Notes: generated by a model from the sequence alone, not told the origin. 64,000 nt of DNA from Dendrolimus kikuchii (GCA_019925095.2 CM034394.1:27144272-27208271); one strand, 5' to 3'; positions 1-12,219 are shown, numbered from the stretch's first letter. Translations and numbers: made by a program.

Positions 1-32
1 TGTATAATAGGTGAGATTGTCATCGCATATAA

Positions 33-1215
33 AGAGCCATTTACATGGAGAGAGTTTATCGCACGTTTGGGGAGAAAATCGTATACTATTTTCAACAACA
101 AAAAAACTCACCTACGAATGTGTCCTACGATAATCGCAAGAAAGTGAAAGAGCACCAACATTCACAACGCGACTTAAAACACGATACAAGTGGTATTTAA
201 CTCAATTTAATTGTAATTTCGTTTCAGTTTATTTATTTTAATTTTTTTAAGAACGTATCTATAACACCTTTTCCTATTTCTATCTATTGTGTATGTACTA
301 TGTATGTATGTGTGTGTGTGTGTAGTGTAGTATGTATGTATGTATCTGTATATAGTTTAAGATTCTAATTTTATGCTATTATAATGATGTGCCGTGATGA
401 TACCTCATGGGCACAGCGGAAGATCAGCGTTGGTTTTAACCGACCGGCATTATGCTGAGTCTGATGCCCCTTTTGGGACAAGATTGTATGACACTAGTTT
501 TAAATTTGTTAGCAATTATGCTTACTGTATTTATATAATTTGTCCTAAATAAAATTATTTTCTTTCTTTCGTAAGGTAATTATAACCAAGAGTTTTGTTT
601 ACATTACAACACAAATCGCATTGAGATATTTGCCTACAATTTCTCGACTTCCCTAAACTCGTATGATATTTTTTTCAGGTTATGCGAGTATCGTATAAAT
701 CAGTTCGAACCGATTTGAATGCGAGACTTGCCTTTCGAGCTCGGTGATGAGCACGGTATTTTGTATTTTATTTACACTGTCCCAAGTTATCAAAGCCAGG
801 GTTTGCAAATAAAACACCCGAAAGATCGTAGACAATTTATTAAATTAACATTACAAGTATGGTCATGAAAAAAATGCAAACCATACCGCGATGCAATTCA
901 ACGGTGGCGACATCTAATCTTGTGAAGACAAAAATGGCACTAAACAAATGTAATTAGAAACTGAACATACCACCGGCCAAGGACTAGTATAGTCTTTCAA
1001 ATTACATTAACTTCTAAACCAACGATAAAGCTCATACAATTTAGAAATCGTAGACTGTAAACCGATAACTGAAGTGAATTGTGCACAGAATTACATGTTA
1101 AGCTTTTCCAGGCGATCATCACCCTTCCTTACGATATCGTATGCTTAGTTTACATGATCTTGCTTTGGACAATCGTATCTTGGAGGCAGGAAACTCTCTC
1201 CGTGTAAATGGCCCT
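33..1215. repeat. possible TIR-bounded DNA element
   Basis: A 25-bp arm at 33-57 (AGAGCCATTTACATGGAGAG and on) is matched by the reverse complement of 1191-1215 with two mismatches. The right end abuts TTAA and the left abuts a TAAA-like sequence, which would fit a decayed piggyBac-type TTAA site. No transposase ORF lies between the arms. A LINE 3' tail sits inside it (about 241-570). The assignment to piggyBac is inference. Confidence 0.4.
241..575 (+). mobile_element. LINE 3'-end fragment with TTTC tail
   Basis: A non-coding stretch ends with an AATAAA-type signal and a TTTC-rich tail near 560-575, preceded by TG/TATG microsatellite at 295-345. This is typical of a 5'-truncated non-LTR retrotransposon. 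The clade cannot be told because no ORF remains. Confidence 0.4.
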
Positions 1216-1799
1216 TAATTGTGGCGCGGCAAGAACAACAATCGCCCCGTGCGATAGCATCTTTACTCAACAGGCGAGGGGGTGGCTATTGTTGCTTCGA
1301 CATCATAAAACAATAATAACGCCTCCTCTTCGCCATTCCCGGAACATTTCTGCTTTATGAACGATAGAATAATAACGTAACGCTTTCCATGAATCCTTTA
1401 GTATTATACTATACATCCTTTTTATTCATGACTCACTTATAAAGAATTAGAATGAGGCCACTGATTTGAATTCTATATAAATAAAAAGCAAATAAAGTAC
1501 ATCGGTACGCGAAACTCGTGAAAACAGCGGGACTGATTTACTATTCTATACTGTTTGTAGCAATCTCATACAGATTTTAGGATATAAAATAAATTGGAAA
1601 AGATGTCGTAAAAGTTGGAAAATTCGAACAAACTCAAGATGCTTTTCTATGGGATTTTATTAATGCTAGTTGGTCGTCCGTGGTCGAAATTCGACTACAA
1701 TAATTAATGTCAAAGACTATACTTCTAAAATCACAGATTTCGCCAAGGCTATTAAACAAAAGAGTATATATGCGTGTGTGTGTTAAATACATGGTAGTG

Positions 1800-2048
1800 T
1801 GCATTGCCAGGTGGTAGGGCATTTGCCCGACTGGATGGCTACCACCTTTGGTCTAAAGCATGTCGCCATAACAACCTTGAGTTGTGTTCCGACATTAGTG
1901 ACCAGGTTCCAGTCTCCTTTAAGAGAGCAGCAGCGCATTTGTAGAACTTTTGGTGTTACAAATGTCCATAGGCGATGGTAACCGCTTTCCATCAAGTGGG
2001 CCGTCTGCCTGTCTGCTGATCTCCTGCAATAAAAAAATAAAATAAAAA
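1800..2048 (+). repeat. 310-bp poly(A) retroposon, 5'-truncated copy
   Basis: Copy of an approximately 310-bp repeat found about 14 times here. It ends in CTCCTGCAATAAAAAAATAA. The first third of the unit is missing in this copy. The ORFs called across it on both strands are spurious. Confidence 0.8.
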
Positions 2049-2146
2049 AAGTGTGTGTAATGTTTTTTATATCGATTTAATGTATTTTTATATATAAGTT
2101 TAATAAAATATTAGTATTCTGCGCTCCTTTATCTATATAAATTATA

Positions 2147-2302
2147 CATACATAGATACATGCATAGCTTCACGCCAGTTCCCTTGCGGGGTAGGCACGA
2201 ACAACAGAGCGCCATTTAGGCCCATTCTTACACACCTCACTTGCTTCTTTGACATTCATAACTCTTGTCATGCACGCTCGTCTGTTCTTAAGGCTCCTGA
2301 CA
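2147..2302 (-). mobile_element. RTE LINE 3' fragment (copy 1)
   Basis: Matches the reverse complement of the 3' end of the RTE ORF at 31153-32768. Flanked by 13-bp direct repeats TATATAAATTATA at 2134-2146 and 2303-2315, so it inserted by target-primed reverse transcription as a 5'-truncated copy. Confidence 0.85.
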
Positions 2303-3699
2303 TATATAAATTATAAGTGTGCGAAATTTCATACTCCTCCGTCCGCGCAATTTTCATAAAAAGGGGTACATTGTTTTTTGCTTCACGTATTAATATCTAA
2401 ACTCCCCAGCAACACGTCTAGCTAAATATTATTTATCTTCATATTTCACATTCTATTTATATCTCAAATCCTTTTTTTTATAAATTTTGTACAGATGTTA
2501 CAGAATTACTTTTTGAAGAATTAATGGAGTTGTAGCAAACAATGCATACTCAATAAGACCAAGACAATAAAAGGAAAGAAAAAAAAGAGGAGACTTGATG
2601 AACGAGTCGTATAGCAGTTGAAAATTGAAATATGGGGGCAACAAAAGGGGGTACAAAGTCAATATCAACTGCGGTAATGAAAAGGTTTGAACGAAGAGTT
2701 CTTACGAGAATAGATGATTAATCACGTCCAAATCGCTGGCTGGAGGAGGCGACGAAATAAATTACAGCTTTTAAGTATACAGAAAGCGTCTTTACTCCCT
2801 TCACTCGCTTCGTTAATATCAAATGCACTCGATATGCATACAAATGATGTTTTAAACGAGGACCACGTCCGCTCTATAGATATTTTCCCCGTTTCATATT
2901 GTCTTGATAGGGAATTAACTATAGGAAAACTTGGTGACAGTTTCCGTCGGTGACTTAATTTATTTATAATTGGTTTTTGCAGCGAAACTTTGTCCGCGTC
3001 GCCGTGACGACGTTTGTTAGTGAATTACAACGGCGGGAATGAAAGAACGGGACCGCATAGTTACATTTTTGGCTATACTCACCGGTCCGCCGGTCCCATC
3101 GAAATGACTTCATTTGTCCTGATAATAAGTATTCCAGGTGTTGTCTCGGGACAAAAGCCGTGTCGAGTCTCATCAAAATCCGTTCAGTAGTTTTCACGTA
3201 ATGTTTAAACAGACAAAATTCTAAAAGTTGGAATTCTTGGAACTCTAAACTTTTGGAATCTGCAGACTGGTGTTTTTCTCCTTAATAAACTCGTTGTACA
3301 AACTCGACTCCTCTACAGATTTATATGTAGATATATAAATGATAAATAGGCTAATTGTTTATGACTATTATTTTCAAGAGCCAGAATAACAAAGTGACGT
3401 TAAGCTTCAATTATTTTTGTCTATTACCATCATTATTAATATTAACAAATTAAATTATTTGACATTTTTGTAAATAAAATGTATATTTTTTTAAAAGCAA
3501 AGACACGTAGTACCTGATGAGAAGCCAGAATTGGCACCCATGGATATTTGTGATATCACAAATAGTTCTTGCTACAAAACTCTACAGAATGTTAATTCGT
3601 TTAAGTGAAAATTATAGAAAATGACGAAAAAGTTATAAGGAGATTATTACATTAAATAAAAAAGAAATACACATGACACTAAAAAATATACTAAACTAG

Positions 3700-4020
3700 C
3701 GGCCACGGCAGACGATGGCCGGCTCTGAAAAAATAAAAATCTAGGACCCGATCCCAGCGCCACCTACCGGCTCCAATTGTGGATTTAAACCATCCGGGGA
3801 CCCACTCAAACACACAGAAACAAAATCACCAACATCGCTCCAGGTGATTAGGAGGGTTCTAGAACCCGATCTCAGCGCCACCTACCGATTCCAACGAGAT
3901 TAAAAGTAACCTATGTCCGTCTCCTGGTTCTAAGCTACCTCCCCACCAATTTTCAGCCAAATCGGTACAGCCGTTCTTAAGTTATAAATAGTGTAACTAA
4001 CACGACTTTCTTTTATATAT
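3700..4020. repeat. unclassified interspersed repeat, likely
   Basis: Contains two diverged versions of a GATCYCAGCGCCACCTACCG-type unit (near 3751 and 3872) and the phrase AATTTTCAGCCAAATCGGTA, which recurs near 44893 and 45041 inside a Helitron-like element. No coding capacity and no clear ends were found. Confidence 0.4.
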
Positions 4021-4126
4021 ATACATACATTCATACATACATAACTTCACGCCAGTTCCCTTGCGGGGTAGGCACGAACTCACTTGCTTCTTTGACATTC
4101 ATAACTCTTGTCATGCACGCTCGTTA
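4021..4126 (-). mobile_element. RTE LINE 3' fragment (copy 2), internal deletion
   Basis: Starts with the TACATACAT tail and AACTTCACGCCAGTTCCC, then skips about 45 bp of the family sequence before the conserved ACTCACTTGCTTCTTTGACA. Ends near 4125. Confidence 0.75.
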
Positions 4127-4458
4127 TTTTATATATATAGATATATATATATAGATTAACAGAATATACGTACCTACTCATAAACATAAAACCCTTAGAA
4201 TTTTATAAAATATACATACATACATAAAATATACAAATATCTATTTACAAAAGAAATGTATATAACACTCCGGCAATAAGGCTGGGAACTCATCATTATG
4301 CTGTGTCAAGAACTGACACAACGCCGATTTTAAATACCAGCCTCCATCAAATCACAAGTGATCCAAACAAGTAACTTCTTATTGCCCTTATAAAGCAAAT
4401 TGAAAACAAGTTTACTTAAATACTAACAACAAACAAACATGTCCCATAGTCCAGATAT

Positions 4459-4716
4459 TACATACATACATACATACATAACTTCACTCCAGTTCCCTTG
4501 CAGGGTAGGCACGAGCAACAGAGCGTCATTCAGGCTTATTCTTACACACCTCACTTGCTTCTTTGACATTCATAGCTCTTGTCATGCACGCTCGTCTGTT
4601 CTTAAGGCTCCTGACATCACCTTCTGCTAGTAAACGATCAATTTGATCATGGAAGGTGTGTCGTGGCCTTCCACGACTTCTGCATCCATCCACTTTTGCA
4701 TTGTATATCTGTTATA
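4459..4716 (-). mobile_element. RTE LINE 3' fragment (copy 3)
   Basis: About 255 bp of RTE 3' end in reverse orientation, diverged at several positions (CACTCCAG for CACGCCAG, GCAGGG for GCGGGG). No clear target-site duplication seen. Confidence 0.8.
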
Positions 4717-5540
4717 CAATGATATTGCTTTCTTATTACTATTAATTTACTTAAATAAATGCAAAAGTTCTGACCTATTGTTCCATATGATCAGACAGCT
4801 GTCGTCTATTATTGTATTACTTTTAAATGTCTAACTTAGCTTCGGTAAGTAAAAAAAAATGGTTACTACCCTTTTCTAAATGATTCATTAAAGAAATGAG
4901 ACATACCTAATGTTTACACGATATACACTGTTATCTAACATTAATTAATAAGTTCCAACTATTTTTTTTGGGATTTTTATTTTAATTCAAACCACGTACG
5001 TCTCACTCGGGTAATGTACAGTTTTATTCTCTTTTAAACTCATGTGGACTGTACTCGCACAACATTTCTATTTCACCACAAATAACAAAAACAATCAAAA
5101 ACATATTAAACACCTAACATACTCTGTTCTTAGAGATATAATATAGAAAATGTCAAAATATAGGTACTAGCAGAAAACACTGTTAGCGTAATATATTCAA
5201 AAATAGCAAATGCAATAATGATACGGTAGTTGTGAAAGATTTGAAGAACGCTCCGCAATCCGTCGGCCGCCGTAAAGCGCATACTTGGGCGGTTGAATGC
5301 GGCCTTTTCGCCGCGGATAATAACATCAATTCCTAATAATAAACGGGCCGGCCATTCCTAATAAAACATAATAAACAGCCGAATCGATATAAACGAAATG
5401 CTCGTTGAGTAATTCGGCTGGAGCGAAATACGGGTCGCTTGGCGCTGCTTCGTGGTTGAATGTGATGCATTTCTCCGGTGACCCAGTCGCGAATGTTTAT
5501 ATATTCTCTCTCTTTGGCTAAGGGCCGATTTTACAATCAG

Positions 5541-5780
5541 CGGATAATTAAAGAAAAGAAAGAAAGACATTTATTTAGAACAAAGAACAATACAGAGTAT
5601 TATCAAACAGTAAAACAGGAACAGAATCAGTCTTAAATTGGACCCAGTCTCAGCATATGCTGACCAATTAAGACCAGCGCTGTTCTTCCGCCTAGGACCA
5701 ACAAGTGAAGTCACGAAGGACAAAATAATACATAATTTACAATGCAATTAAATAATGATAAAGCTATAACGTATTTAAAG
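5541..5780 (-). mobile_element. LINE 3' tail with AAAG repeat
   Basis: Begins on the + strand with AAAGAAAAGAAAGAAAGACATTTATTT, the reverse complement of an AATAAA signal and TTTC tail, and continues as non-coding sequence. Read as a minus-strand, 5'-truncated LINE tail; the family was not identified. Confidence 0.35.
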
Positions 5781-5828
5781 ACAACATATCAACAAAAATA
5801 AAAATAATACACATAATCATTAATAATA

Positions 5829-6087
5829 CATACATAACTTCACGCCAGTTCCCTTGCGGGGTAGGCACGAACAACAGAGTGCCATTTAGGCTTATTCTTA
5901 CACACCTCACTGCCTCTTTGACATTCATAACTCTTGTCATGCACGCTCGTCTGTTCTTAAGGCTCCTGACATCACCTTCTGCTAGTACACGATCAATTTG
6001 ATCATGGAAGGTGTGTCGTGGCCTTCCACGACTTATGCATCCATCCACTTTTGCATTGTATATTTGTTTAGTCATTCTTTCATCATG
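5829..6087 (-). mobile_element. RTE LINE 3' fragment (copy 4)
   Basis: Reverse complement of the RTE 3' end, flanked by perfect 11-bp repeats CATTAATAATA at 5818-5828 and 6088-6098. The residual minus-strand reading frame still shows the [20 protein letters not shown] block of the family. Confidence 0.85.
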
Positions 6088-6384
6088 CATTAATAATAAA
6101 TATATTTATATATATATCGCACATTTGGTGGAACAATGAAGTAATTGTAATTTTATAAAAATTAAGTTAAGTATCTCAAAACACCTGTAACGGGGTCTCC
6201 GTGCATTTGGACGAATATCACGGTATTATATCTCTAATATATAAAAAACTAAAAAAAAAACTTTAATTGTTCTAGTGTAAAATGCAAAACTGGTAATTAC
6301 GTCAATGTTCTACCACACAGCAAATCAAAGTGAGATGAGAATAAATAAACAAATTATAGTAAAATTAATGTAAATTAAAATTTA

Positions 6385-7019
6385 GATAGCACTTGTGTCT
6401 TGTCTAAATGGGTTCCTTCACACATAGGTTTAAAGGGCAACGAGAAGGCTGACTCTCTTGCCAAAGAAAGTACTATTAGGGGCAGAGTGTTAAAGTATGA
6501 ACCTGATTTTTTTGAGTTAATACCCAAATATAGGACACGTATACATCAACTTTGGAAAGAGTATTTTGATAGACGATCTTTAGACAAAGGTATTTGGTAT
6601 AGAACGATAGTGAGTGAGAGGAGGCTCCTCGTATACCTTGGTTCCGTTCAATTAGGTTAAATAGACGTCTTTTGGTTATAGCACATAGATTAAGATCCGG
6701 ACACATTCCGCTTAATAAGTTTAAATACCTTATGCGTAGAAGTATGTCCCCAAGTTGTGAAGTTTGCGACCTTGTCGAGGATGTGTCGCACTTATTAACA
6801 GATTGTGTCAGGACTATACAAATGAGGAAGAGCGCAAGTTTTTGTAGGTTTGATATAGGAATATTTAATAGTATTCTGTCAGACATCAAATCGAGTGTAT
6901 CCAAACAAATGTTAGTAGATTTAAGTGAAATAATTTGATTTTTTAATCATAAGTTACAATGGGACTGACATATTTTTTGTAAATAAAAGTCCCTTCAAAA
7001 TAAAAAAAAAATAAAAAAA
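6385..7019 (+). pseudogene. LINE fragment: RNase H end plus zinc-knuckle region, frameshifted
   Basis: The first reading frame gives KWVPSHIGLKGNEKADSLAK, the last motif block of the RNase H domain carried by I/Jockey-related LINEs. After a frame change near 6655 a second frame gives a C-terminal CEVC-x7-H-x4-C knuckle (residues about 30-45). The piece ends with AATAAAAGTCCC and an A/T-rich tail at 6998-7019. It is the 5'-truncated 3' end of an RNase-H-bearing non-LTR retrotransposon. It is broken by at least one frameshift and has no start of its own. Confidence 0.7.
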
Positions 7020-7228
7020 GATTAGTCTCTGTGCAATTTGGTGTCCATTCAAAAATTTCTTAACTTTCAAATGAATTGATTGCGGATTCTTGCAGTAGAT
7101 TACAGATACCTACCAATCGTCAGGTATCGACGTGAACCAAGTTCATCATAGTTCATCATCATAGGACAAAACATAACGTGGAAAAATTAAATTAATCTTT
7201 GCGTAAATAAAATTCTTGAATTTTTACT

Positions 7229-7445
7229 TGGCGGCGTCTGTGGTTGCGCGGGCTAAGTCTAAGCCGGCCGAACTCGCTGAAACGCAGAGGCTTCGGGATC
7301 GATTCCTGGCATGCTGAATTTCGGAAACGAACTTTCTGTTATTTACTATGGTCTGGGTGTCTGGGATCGGCCCCAGAGTAGTCGTATATTACACATAACG
7401 CAAGCATAACTTGCTTACCTTGCGGATATACAATGTATATGTTTG
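7229..7445 (+). repeat. tRNA-derived SINE (copy a)
   Basis: The 5' part resembles a tRNA pol III promoter: an A-box-like GCGCGGGCTAAGTC, and a B-box-like GGGATCGATTCC about 45 bp later. The body contains CTATGGTCTGGGTGTCTGGG, shared with four other copies in this window. Confidence 0.75.
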
Positions 7446-7854
7446 TAATTTAAACAATGCATAACTTTTATATAATTATTAGCTGTGCCCGCGACGTCGT
7501 CCGCGTGGAATTTGCTTTCAAAACCCTCCGATTTTGAAACATCCTTCATTGGTGCTCCGCTCCTGATCTTAGCGTGATGATATATAGCCTTCCTCGAAAA
7601 ATGGGCTATCCAATACTGAAAGAATTTTTCAAATCAGACTAGTAATTCCTGAGATTAGAGCGGTCAATTAAACAATATTAGTATATTTGGCTACAACACT
7701 AATACTTACATTTTAAATATCGCGATATCTTTTGAATGAAACGTCCGAATTGAATAATTCAAAAAGTGCTAGGAAGGTATTGAATATGGAGTAATTTATT
7801 TTGATAAGGATTAATACCAAGGTACAAAATAAAGAGTTTTTGAAGCGACGGATA

Positions 7855-9147
7855 CGAGGGCGACACTGATAGTTTTTAGAACGGGCCACTTTTAAAGAAT
7901 ATAATAAAAAAATAAATTTAAATGTTGAAAATAGAACTCTTTGCTAATATTATGGAGTACTAATTTCATTTATTTGTCATTTGTTTTACGATTTGGCGGC
8001 AAATTGAAATTTGTCTGTATCACGCTAGTATGAATTTAACGCGAGAAAATTTTCGTACTATGATTTTTTATGACTTTCGATGCCATTTAAGTCAACAAGA
8101 ATGTTATGACAGACTTCGATTGGCCTTTCTCGATGAAGCCCCTTCTCGGGCCACTGTTTATAACTGGTTTAATGAGTTTAAACGTGGTCGCACCAATCTC
8201 AATGATGCTCTGCGTGAGGGACGGCCTTCTACGGCGACGACTGAAGATAACATCAGTGTTGTGCGGTGTATGTTAGAGACTGATCCAAGAGTAACCTATC
8301 AGCAGATTCGGACAAGTTTAGGCATCGGTATGACTCAAGTGCACAAAATCCTCCACAAACATTTAGCCGTTAGGAAGCTTTGTGCCCGGTGGATACCTCA
8401 TTATTTGACTGAGGCCCAAAAACTCCGTCGTGTTGATTGGTGCCGTGAAATGATACAAAGATTTAACGGAGGTGACTCAAAAGCTGTGTTCGACATACTT
8501 ACGGGTGACGAAAGCTGGATTTATTGCTATGATCCGGAAACCAAAAGACAATCTGCTCAGTGGGTGTTTCCTTCCGAGGAGTTGCCAACTAAATTGAAGA
8601 GAGATCGAAGTGTAGGAAAAAGTATGGTGGCCTCATTCTTCGGAAGGACCGGTCATTATGCGACAATTGTTTTAGAAGATCAAAAGTCAGTTACTGCAGA
8701 GTGGTATACTAACAAATGTTTGCCACTTGTCTAGGAAAAAGTTCGAGAGAAACGACCTCGTAGTAGGAGCCTCCTTCACCACGACAACGCCTCCTCGCAC
8801 ACCGCCGGGCGAACGATCGACTATTTGGCGTCATCAGACGTGGAATTGCTGGGTCACCCGCCATATAGCCCCGACCTCGCACCTTGCGATTTTTATTTAT
8901 TCCCGAAAATAAAAGAAAAACTTCGAGGAAAACATTTTATGGACGCCAAGGAAGCAGTGGCTGCGTTCCAGAAGGCCGTCGAAGAGACCCCTAAGGACGA
9001 GTGGGCAAAGTGCTTTTCTCGGTGGTTCTATCGAATGCAGCGATGTATTGATGTGAACGGAAACTATTTTGAAAAGATATAATAAAAATAATAACTTGCT
9101 AGTTTGCTCAGTTTTTGATTTTCTAAGAACTTTCAGTGTCACCCTCG
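7855..9147 (+). mobile_element. mariner DNA transposon, nearly complete
   Basis: Terminal inverted repeats CGAGGGCGACACTGATAG at 7855-7881 and their reverse complement at 9121-9147 match at about 24 of 27 positions. The element is bounded by the TA target duplication (7853-7854, 9148-9149). Its length of 1293 bp is normal for mariner. The only gene is the transposase at 8030-9082. Confidence 0.95.
8030..9082 (+). pseudogene. mariner transposase with one in-frame stop
   Basis: Cut-and-paste transposase of the Tc1/mariner superfamily. The first 234 codons hold the N-terminal HTH DNA-binding region, the linker motif WIPHYLTE and the first catalytic Asp (TGDES). A TAG at 8732-8734 interrupts the frame. 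The same frame then continues without shift through HHDNASSHTA (second Asp) and YSPDLAPCDFYLF (third Asp), ending at TAA 9080-9082. The spacing between the second and third Asp is 34 residues, the DD34D signature of mariner. About 350 codons in all, the usual length. Apart from the single nonsense codon nothing is missing, so inactivation looks recent. A start at 8030 fits the family length. Confidence 0.93.
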
Positions 9148-9689
9148 TATTAGTATAGATTGAAAAATCGACCATTAATAGATTATAAAATTTACGATAG
9201 TGAAGTTTTAACATAATGTATTGGTTATGTGGTAAATGAATGTATATAAGTATCGCCTCCGCCAGATCCCGGTAGAAGAGGTAAGCCACGCTCACTTAAC
9301 TTGGAGAGAGAGAGACTTGGAGAAGACCGGACTCCAGAGTCCGAACCCACCTAGGTTTTTACGCTAGGATAGCGTAGCGTAGACGCAAAACACACTTTTC
9401 CTTATAGAACGAATTTTCCGCGACTTTTTCGTACGCTTTTGCAAAACAATGGAAGGCGAAGGCGAAGCGAATAAATATTAATATACATTTATAGCACACA
9501 ACTTTCAATATGTCTCAACTAGCACACCTCTGCCTCGAATTTTCCCCGCGTGAATCTGGGGTTCATTATTGTTTACTCGCTTGTTCAAAGGTATTCATGA
9601 ATCTTGTAATAAATGATGGAACATTTATATTATGAGCAGATAGGAACAAAGGGGCTTCAATGAAGAGAAACTGGATATGCGACTAGAGA

Positions 9690-10510
9690 AATAACTGAAC
9701 ATATTGTCACGCCTGTATGTTTCTGAGCTAGGCAGAGACGATGGACCTTTATATGTCCGAATATATTATAATTAAATATACAGCAGAGTAGAGGCAAGAC
9801 AGTTTATTATCGGTATTAACTTAGTAGTAGTGTAAAAGCTAATATCTTTCTGTTTGTACGTCAGTCAGTAGAATACATAACATACAGTGTAAACTCTATA
9901 TAACGACACTGAAGAGACTTTTTTTTTATTGTAGGAGTTCAGCAGACAGGCAGACGGCCCACTTGATGGAAAGCGTTTACCATCGCCTATGGACATTTGC
10001 AACACCAAAGGTGCTACAAATGCGCTGCTGCTCTCTTAAGGGAGACTGGAACCTGGTCACTAATGCCGAAACACAACTCAAGGTTGTTGTGGCGACATGC
10101 TCTAGACCAGGGGTGGTGGCCATCCAGTCTGGCAAATGCCATACCACCTGGCTGTGGGTTGTTTTGTCGCCTCTTACGACAGGCCGCCCGGCCGCAGGAA
10201 CTTGTATTCTTTCTCCGTTCCTGCACGTATCAAAACTGTGACTGTACATTTTATTGCATTATAGAGAGTTGTCGTTAAATGGAGAGAAGTCTGTTATGTT
10301 TGTCTGTTGTCTTTTGCTGCACCAGTAATTCTGTTGTATTGTTTTTACTTATTTTATTCATATCTTGCTATATGGAGGCATCTTAGTAATAAAGGAAGTA
10401 ATAGAAATATCGGGATTTCTTAGAAATTTCTGTATGCATGATGCCGACAGTCGAGTTTATCACGAGCGATAGAAGAGCGTACACAGCTGCGCAGTTTTTA
10501 CTGATTTTGG
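9690..10510 (+). repeat. interspersed repeat, copy A, carrying a retroposon insertion
   Basis: Matches the reverse complement of 57500-57990 almost throughout, for example GAGCGATAGAAGAGCGTACA and TGCCGACAGTCGAGTTTATC. This copy holds the 310-bp retroposon at about 9918-10226; the other copy has no insertion there. Internal ACTCTATATAACGAC and GTTGTCGTTAAATGGAG segments suggest a DNA transposon with sub-terminal repeats, but true ends were not found. Confidence 0.7.
9918..10226 (-). repeat. 310-bp poly(A) retroposon, full-length-like copy
   Basis: Poly(T) at 9919-9927, then the family sequence to CCGTTCCTGCACG at 10215-10227, the shared 5' end (CCGTGCAGGAACGG family start on the other strand). 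It fills a site that is empty in the inverted copy at 57500-57990. Confidence 0.85.
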
Positions 10511-11022
10511 CAACTTAAAAGGTACTTTTTATTACTTAATTGTTGTCGTTATTGAGAGGGGGTGTAATGCTGTATAGAGTGTATCATTGTATGGAAGACA
10601 AGCTAAACCAATAAAGCCAAATATTTCAACGCTTAAAGGAGGTTGTCGTTAAATCGAGTGACGTTACATGGAGTTTACGCTGTATTTGAGCATAGTATTC
10701 TGAAGCTGCCAGGTATTCCCAGCGTATCATCACGTAGGACGAACAGATCTCAGCTAGCTACGATCCTGTTAAACATTTCGCTTCATCTACTTTCATCAAT
10801 ATCTGCGTACATGGGTGCCGCCACGTTTACTATCAGGCAGGTGCAGATGCACCACAATATACATGTGTAGACGTAGATACGTTTACATGAGTATATTATG
10901 TAGATAAATGTAATTTCAAACAATGGTATGGGAGACGCGAGGCTAAGCGGCCTATGCATGCTTAGTATTCACGCCTATTATATTAATGTACTCTGTGATG
11001 ATGATGAATTTAATTAAATAAG

Positions 11023-11515
11023 AGGAGTTTTTGGCGGGTTCCGAAAGGGGACGTTGTGCTGTGCACTTTTATTTTCTAAAAATGTATAAAATTACTTTAA
11101 AATGAACAATAGTTGTAGGATATTGATAGCTTTTGAGTATTAATTATGTGTTTTTGTGAAAAATGTGAACTGTATAGTCAAATGTGGCCTTTCGAGTTTT
11201 CACACGAACTCCGTTGAATGGTGTGGATTGTAGCCTACAATAATAATAATAATATCCCCAAATTAAGCAAGTTACGCTTGTGTTATGGGTAATATACAAC
11301 AGACTACTCTGGGGCCGATCCCAGACACCCAGACCATAGTAAATAACGGAGGAAATACGTTTCCGAAATTTGCTCTACCAGGAATCCAACCCGGAGCCTC
11401 CGCGTTGCAGTGAGGTAGGCCGGCAAAGGCTTAGTCCGCTCAACTACAGAGGCATTCTACAATACAATTGCGCCTGGCTTAAAGGCCTAGTTGCCAACCC
11501 ATAAACTTTAAAAAA
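11023..11515 (+). repeat. 300-bp poly(A) repeat (copy 1), split by a SINE
   Basis: Two parts, about 11023-11245 and 11453-11515, together match the uninterrupted copy at 47072-47374: GGAGTTTTTGGCGGG at the start, GGCTTAAAGGCCTAGYTGCCAA near the end, then poly(A). The tRNA-derived SINE at 11253-11452 splits it. Confidence 0.75.
11253..11452 (-). repeat. tRNA-derived SINE (copy b)
   Basis: Reverse complement of the SINE at 20138-20365. The B-box region reads GGTTGGATTCC in this copy. The tRNA-like head is at the right (CCTCTGTAGTTGAGCGGACT on the minus strand). Related TACAATA sequence flanks both ends, consistent with a target-site duplication. Confidence 0.8.
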
Positions 11516-11945
11516 AAATTAAATAAGAAAATCTACGTATCTACTCACTAAAAATTGCTCAAGAACATCATTAGACGACTATGTTTACTGAACGGCAACC
11601 CAAAACTTTGTAGTGTAATAAATTGATTGATAAATCTGTCATACCAACTACATAGTATGTATGTCGTATAACCGAGAACAATCTATCCAATAAATATTGT
11701 TGCTTATCGGTGAGCAAAGATTAATACGGAGACATAATTTATGTCGTCAGATACAGATTCACCGGGCGTGTTACCAACAACTAATTTCCTCACAATTTAC
11801 GGTTCCCTAGCTATTTTGGCAAATAGAACACCTATAAAGTCATGCCCGTCTGTCTACTATCTGTCAAAAACTAATATGTTTTTCTGGATAAAATTTGGTT
11901 ATAAGGTTTCTTTGTTTGATTTATTTGTTTGTCTTCTAATATTAA

Positions 11946-12219
11946 CATACATACATACATAACTTCACGCCAGTTCCCTTGCGGGGTAGGCACGAACAAC
12001 AGAGCGCCATTTAGGCCCATTCTTACACACCTCACTTGCTTCTTTGACATTCATAACTCTTGTCATGCACGCGCGTCTGCTCTTAAGGCTCCTGACATCA
12101 CCCTCCGCTAGTACACGATCAATTTGATCATGGAAGGTGTGTCGTGGCCTTCCACGACTTCTGCATCCATCCACTTTTGCATTGTATATCTGTTTAGTCA
12201 TTCTTTCATCATGCATTCT
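11946..12219 (-). mobile_element. RTE LINE 3' fragment (copy 5)
   Basis: Perfect 12-bp target duplication TTCTAATATTAA at 11934-11945 and 12220-12231. The reading frame on the minus strand is intact across the fragment, ending in the family C-terminus PARELA. Confidence 0.88.

Larger units (their letters stand above)
7489..9159 (-). mobile_element. Helitron copy interrupted by mariner
   Basis: The + strand begins TTAGCTGTGCCCGCGACGTC (a decayed CTAG end plus the GC hairpin of the Helitron 3' terminus) and ends TAGTATAGA next to a T, the reverse complement of a TCTATACTA 5' end. The sequence to 7852 matches the intact copy at 38883-39250. The mariner sits at 7855-9147, so the Helitron is older. 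Non-autonomous: no Rep/helicase is present. Confidence 0.75.
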
